From positions 21,287 to 85,286 of the forward strand of contig NZ_ACCD01000017.1 in NCBI RefSeq assembly GCF_000173775.1: a stretch of 64,000 nucleotides of DNA, in the 5' to 3' direction. A model generated the notes under the pieces. The model saw only the letters and a list, made by a program, of their open reading frames with translations, was not told where the DNA came from and searched no databases. Origin of the DNA: Yersinia rohdei ATCC 43380 (GTDB lineage Bacteria; Pseudomonadota; Gammaproteobacteria; Enterobacterales; Enterobacteriaceae). Position 1 is the first letter of the stretch. The number at the start of each line of letters is the position of its first letter. A program made the position numbers and the translations under genes. Positions 61,089-64,000 of the stretch are shown piece by piece.

Positions 61089-64000
61089 TTAGAAATTATA
61101 TTTAATACCCAGTGTGATGCTGCTATCACTGTAACCATTGTTACCCAGTTGTTGGCCCACATTCCCCCACAAGTTCAGCTTGTTATTTACCTGGCCTTCA
61201 GCACCCAGTTTCAGTTCGGCAATATTAGCGGCACCCGCTTGTTTTACAGTAATGCCATCTAATGTAGTGCCGAAATCTTTGGTGTTATGGATCCAGTTAG
61301 CTTCCACATAAGGTTTAAATGTTGGCCCTTTAGCAACACCTTCAGACTGAATTGGGCTTATAAAGGCTTTCGCGCCTAAACGAGTTTGAATATTGTTATT
61401 CCCCTCGCCAGAGACGACGGTGCCATTTGTTTCCGTGTGAGAATCTGCTTTCACCCCCATCCAGACCACTTGAGCTTTTGGCTGAATAAAGTAATTGCGG
61501 TTAGCACTTTCACCCACTTTGAAGGTATAGCCACTCTCAACTGCGGCGGTAAATCCTTTAGAATCATATTTCTCAGTGGCGAGATCCTGCCCATCAACTT
61601 GGTTGTTAAACCAGTTATATTGCAACCAAGTGTCAACATAAGCACCGGTATTGTCCTGACCCTCAGCAAACCATGTGCCATACATCCCCACACTGTAACC
61701 ATCAACAGAACCATTGGAGCGATAGCCAGTTCCCTGCGCCACACTTGAACTGCTGCTATTGGCATAACCGGCCATCACACCAACCCGCCACAGATCTTGT
61801 GCGTTGCGGCTCCATTGCGCCACATCTCCGCCCAATTGGATAACATAGCGGTTATCTTGCGTTTTCAATTCACCACTATCATCACGAGAGCGGTTATGGC
61901 TGCCTTCATTTCTTAGCCACATACTGGTGCTTTTCTCTTCACCGGTAAAGACGTCGGTATACAGCGTCTCGCCAGAACGATCCGCCAAAGTGGTCACAAA
62001 CAGGGTGTTGGCTGCGGCCAGGTTCGCGGTATAGCTGGCGGACTCTGGGCGCAGCTCAGGAATTTTTTCCTCGTCTGCGGTACGCAAATACCAGTCACCA
62101 TCAGCTGGCGCACTCGCACTGCCTTGATACAAGAAGTATTCGTAAGCACCCGCAACCGCACGACCATTAAGGGTAAATTCCCCAGCTGAATTACCGCCGA
62201 CATCAATAATCTTGATACCTTCAGCCGTCCGCGCCCCATTACCGCCAATATTATTCACCGTGACATAACTTTGCCCTGCGGTATTCCCGGTAATCATCAA
62301 CCGATCGGTGGTGGAGGAATCGCCTGCCAGAACAGTATTGAAGACCACAGTGCCATTGTTGCCGGTATAATTACCGTCAATAGTGAAAGTCCCAAAATCT
62401 CCGCCGGTTAAAGCATTCGGCATCAGCAGCCGACCGCTGTTTTCAACATTCCCGGTGACCTTGCCATACCCACCTAATGAACCTGTAGTGGCAATATTCA
62501 CATCACTGGTCAGATTGGCAATAGTCGATGCCAGTGTGACCGACAATGAACGCGCTAACGGTGACTCTTCCAGCGCAATAATTGATGTCGCTGGTGCACT
62601 GCCCAATTGGAGTAAACCATTTTCAATGGTCGTCAGGCCGGCACTCACGGAGTCGCCTTCAATGGTAACAGCCCCGCTCCCTCGTTTAATCAGTGCACCG
62701 CTACCGGCGATATTGTTAATCAGAGTCCATTTTGCTGCAGTATCCAGAATTAATTCACCACTATTATCAACACTGCCACCCCCCAAGTTTTGGGCGCTAT
62801 TTACTGTCAGCGCAGTGCCGGTATTGGTACTGAAAACACCAAAATAGCCGCTATTATCGCCCGCTAACTGGATATTGGCACGGTTCATCAATTGAACGTT
62901 ACCATCACTACCCGTCAGATTATTCGATAAGACGCCGCGGGTATTATCCAGGTTAAGCATGCCGTTATTGTTAATCGCGCCACTTCCCAAACCTTGAGCC
63001 TGGTAGAGGTGTGCCGTTGCGCCGCTGGCAATATCAGTACTGCCGGTGAAGCCGCTATTCCCTTGCGTGATACTCAGTAAACCGCCGGTCAAGGCTAATT
63101 CCCCTGAACCACTCAGCGCACCATCAACCTGACCACCTTCTGTCACGGATAATTTGCCGTCATTGAAATTCAGGGTGCTGCCGGTTTCGGTAGTTAATTG
63201 CCGTACTCTCTGCTCGGTGCCGTTAAGATCTACATTAGTGGCATTGCTCATCGCCAACAGCGAGGTTTGCCCCAGTGCCGAGTCTGCATCCAGACGTAAA
63301 TTGCCTGAACGTACCCATGTTGCCCCGGTATAGCTGTTGGTCGAGTTAGATAACGATGCGGTACTGCCGTCATTAGCGGAAACAAACGCCAAATCACCAC
63401 TGCCACTAATCTGGACAGAAAGGTCATTGGATTGCTTGCCATTGTTAGCCAGCGTTGCGGTCAAGACCAAGGCATCATTGCCAGTGCCCTGTAGCGCTAC
63501 GGCTTTCAGCCCATAATTTACATACAGACCGTCATAATCGTTACCGGTGGTGAGGCCGTAATTAAATGAACCGACTGCTGCTACCGAACTCCCTCCACTG
63601 TTATAAATATCCTGATAGAAAATAGCACTGATCGGATTGTCGTTCTCATCGGCTAAGGTCAATTCTTGCCCAGTCCCCGTGGCAGCCCCAGTCCCCAACT
63701 TAACAATAATTTCACCTTCATCCAGTTGCATCACCGGCAAACCATCAAGGCTTGGGACTAAAGTCGCAGGTAAGTTAACCCGAATAGTACCGCCACCGGT
63801 GGTATTGATGTTGTTTGCTGCAAAGGTGCCTTCTGAGCTAATAATCCCAGAATGATCAACAAGATTATTAAACAGCATCGTACCGCCGTTCATCACTAAT
63901 CCGCCGATATTCTGGGTGCCATCCGCCACCGATGTTAGGCTGCCACTGGATAATTTCAGTGTGGCATTCGTCAGGGCCGAAGTATTCATCCCATCCAGAT
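61089..64000 (-). CDS. Autotransporter adhesin-like protein, 5' end beyond window
   Basis: At least 970 residues of a type Va autotransporter are present. The frame is open to the window edge, so the start and signal peptide are missing. The visible passenger is a beta-helix rich in Asn, Gly, Ser and Thr with repeats such as GSGELALTGGLLSITQGNSG and NNGMLNLDNTRGVLSNNLTG. A pertactin-like autochaperone region follows (about 590-660; VTVNNIGGNGA, GEFTLNGRAVAGAYEYFLYQ), and then a C-terminal 12-stranded beta-barrel of about 280 residues (from SMWLRNEGSHNRSRDD) ending ITLGIKYNF with terminal Phe. Adhesion, aggregation or biofilm roles are typical; no protease motif is visible in this part. Confidence 0.92.
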   Translation of the reverse strand, partial: LDGMNTSALTNATLKLSSGSLTSVADGTQNIGGLVMNGGTMLFNNLVDHSGIISSEGTFAANNINTTGGGTIRVNLPATLVPSLDGLPVMQLDEGEIIVKLGTGAATGTGQELTLADENDNPISAIFYQDIYNSGGSSVAAVGSFNYGLTTGNDYDGLYVNYGLKAVALQGTGNDALVLTATLANNGKQSNDLSVQISGSGDLAFVSANDGSTASLSNSTNSYTGATWVRSGNLRLDADSALGQTSLLAMSNATNVDLNGTEQRVRQLTTETGSTLNFNDGKLSVTEGGQVDGALSGSGELALTGGLLSITQGNSGFTGSTDIASGATAHLYQAQGLGSGAINNNGMLNLDNTRGVLSNNLTGSDGNVQLMNRANIQLAGDNSGYFGVFSTNTGTALTVNSAQNLGGGSVDNSGELILDTAAKWTLINNIAGSGALIKRGSGAVTIEGDSVSAGLTTIENGLLQLGSAPATSIIALEESPLARSLSVTLASTIANLTSDVNIATTGSLGGYGKVTGNVENSGRLLMPNALTGGDFGTFTIDGNYTGNNGTVVFNTVLAGDSSTTDRLMITGNTAGQSYVTVNNIGGNGARTAEGIKIIDVGGNSAGEFTLNGRAVAGAYEYFLYQGSASAPADGDWYLRTADEEKIPELRPESASYTANLAAANTLFVTTLADRSGETLYTDVFTGEEKSTSMWLRNEGSHNRSRDDSGELKTQDNRYVIQLGGDVAQWSRNAQDLWRVGVMAGYANSSSSSVAQGTGYRSNGSVDGYSVGMYGTWFAEGQDNTGAYVDTWLQYNWFNNQVDGQDLATEKYDSKGFTAAVESGYTFKVGESANRNYFIQPKAQVVWMGVKADSHTETNGTVVSGEGNNNIQTRLGAKAFISPIQSEGVAKGPTFKPYVEANWIHNTKDFGTTLDGITVKQAGAANIAELKLGAEGQVNNKLNLWGNVGQQLGNNGYSDSSITLGIKYNF

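Overview
The window reads as chromosomal DNA of an enterobacterium, most likely a Yersinia outside the pestis lineage. The reasons are the roughly 45-50% GC (estimated by eye), an ERIC element in the form common in yersiniae, an E. coli-like yjbB and ytcA-mdtNOP, and the mix of a type VI secretion system (T6SS), iron uptake and an autotransporter. The species call is inference. I see no tRNA, rRNA, CRISPR array, insertion sequence or integrase.

Region 1 (181-29873, all minus strand) is a complete T6SS locus. Transcription starts at tssB (29873) and runs tssB-tssC-tssK-tssL-OmpA-like-hcp, then an ERIC element and a terminator, then clpV. An AT-richer cargo block follows (about 10.5-20.6 kb): zincin metallopeptidase, lipoprotein, vgrG, 740-residue candidate effector, SUMF1-fold lipoprotein, lemA, TPM protein, PAAR and an orphan membrane protein. 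The cluster ends with tssM-tssA-tssF-tssG-tssJ-tssE-tagA. All 13 core Tss components are present. Two candidate toxins flank vgrG, each beside a predicted lipoprotein, which suggests envelope-acting toxins with periplasmic immunity. A LemA/TPM pair inside the cluster is unexpected.

Region 2 (30.7-35.9 kb) is a tripartite tricarboxylate transporter, tctCBA (minus), divergent from its two-component system tctDE (plus), with tandem 11-bp repeats between them. Region 3 (36.1-42.1 kb) holds a YagU-like membrane protein, then a LacI regulator divergent from a cytoplasmic GH5-type glycosidase and a GPH sugar symporter, with CRP-like and operator-like sites between, and then an exported choloylglycine-hydrolase/penicillin-V-acylase family enzyme.

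Region 4 (42.2-48.4 kb, minus) is an amidohydrolase-ytcA-mdtN-mdtO-mdtP operon: an enzyme coupled to a tripartite efflux pump. Region 5 (48.6-49.7 kb) is a ParD-like DNA-binding protein translationally coupled to a second methionine aminopeptidase, with a palindrome just upstream. Region 6 (49.8-54.9 kb, minus) is a four-gene ferric-siderophore ABC importer behind a Fur-like site, with an O-methyltransferase upstream.

Region 7 (55.7-60.9 kb, plus) is an MHS-type transporter, a LacI regulator and a nucleoside hydrolase behind a perfect operator-like palindrome, followed by yjbB (Na/Pi cotransporter). Region 8 (61.1-64.0 kb, minus) is the 3' part of a large autotransporter whose start lies beyond the window.
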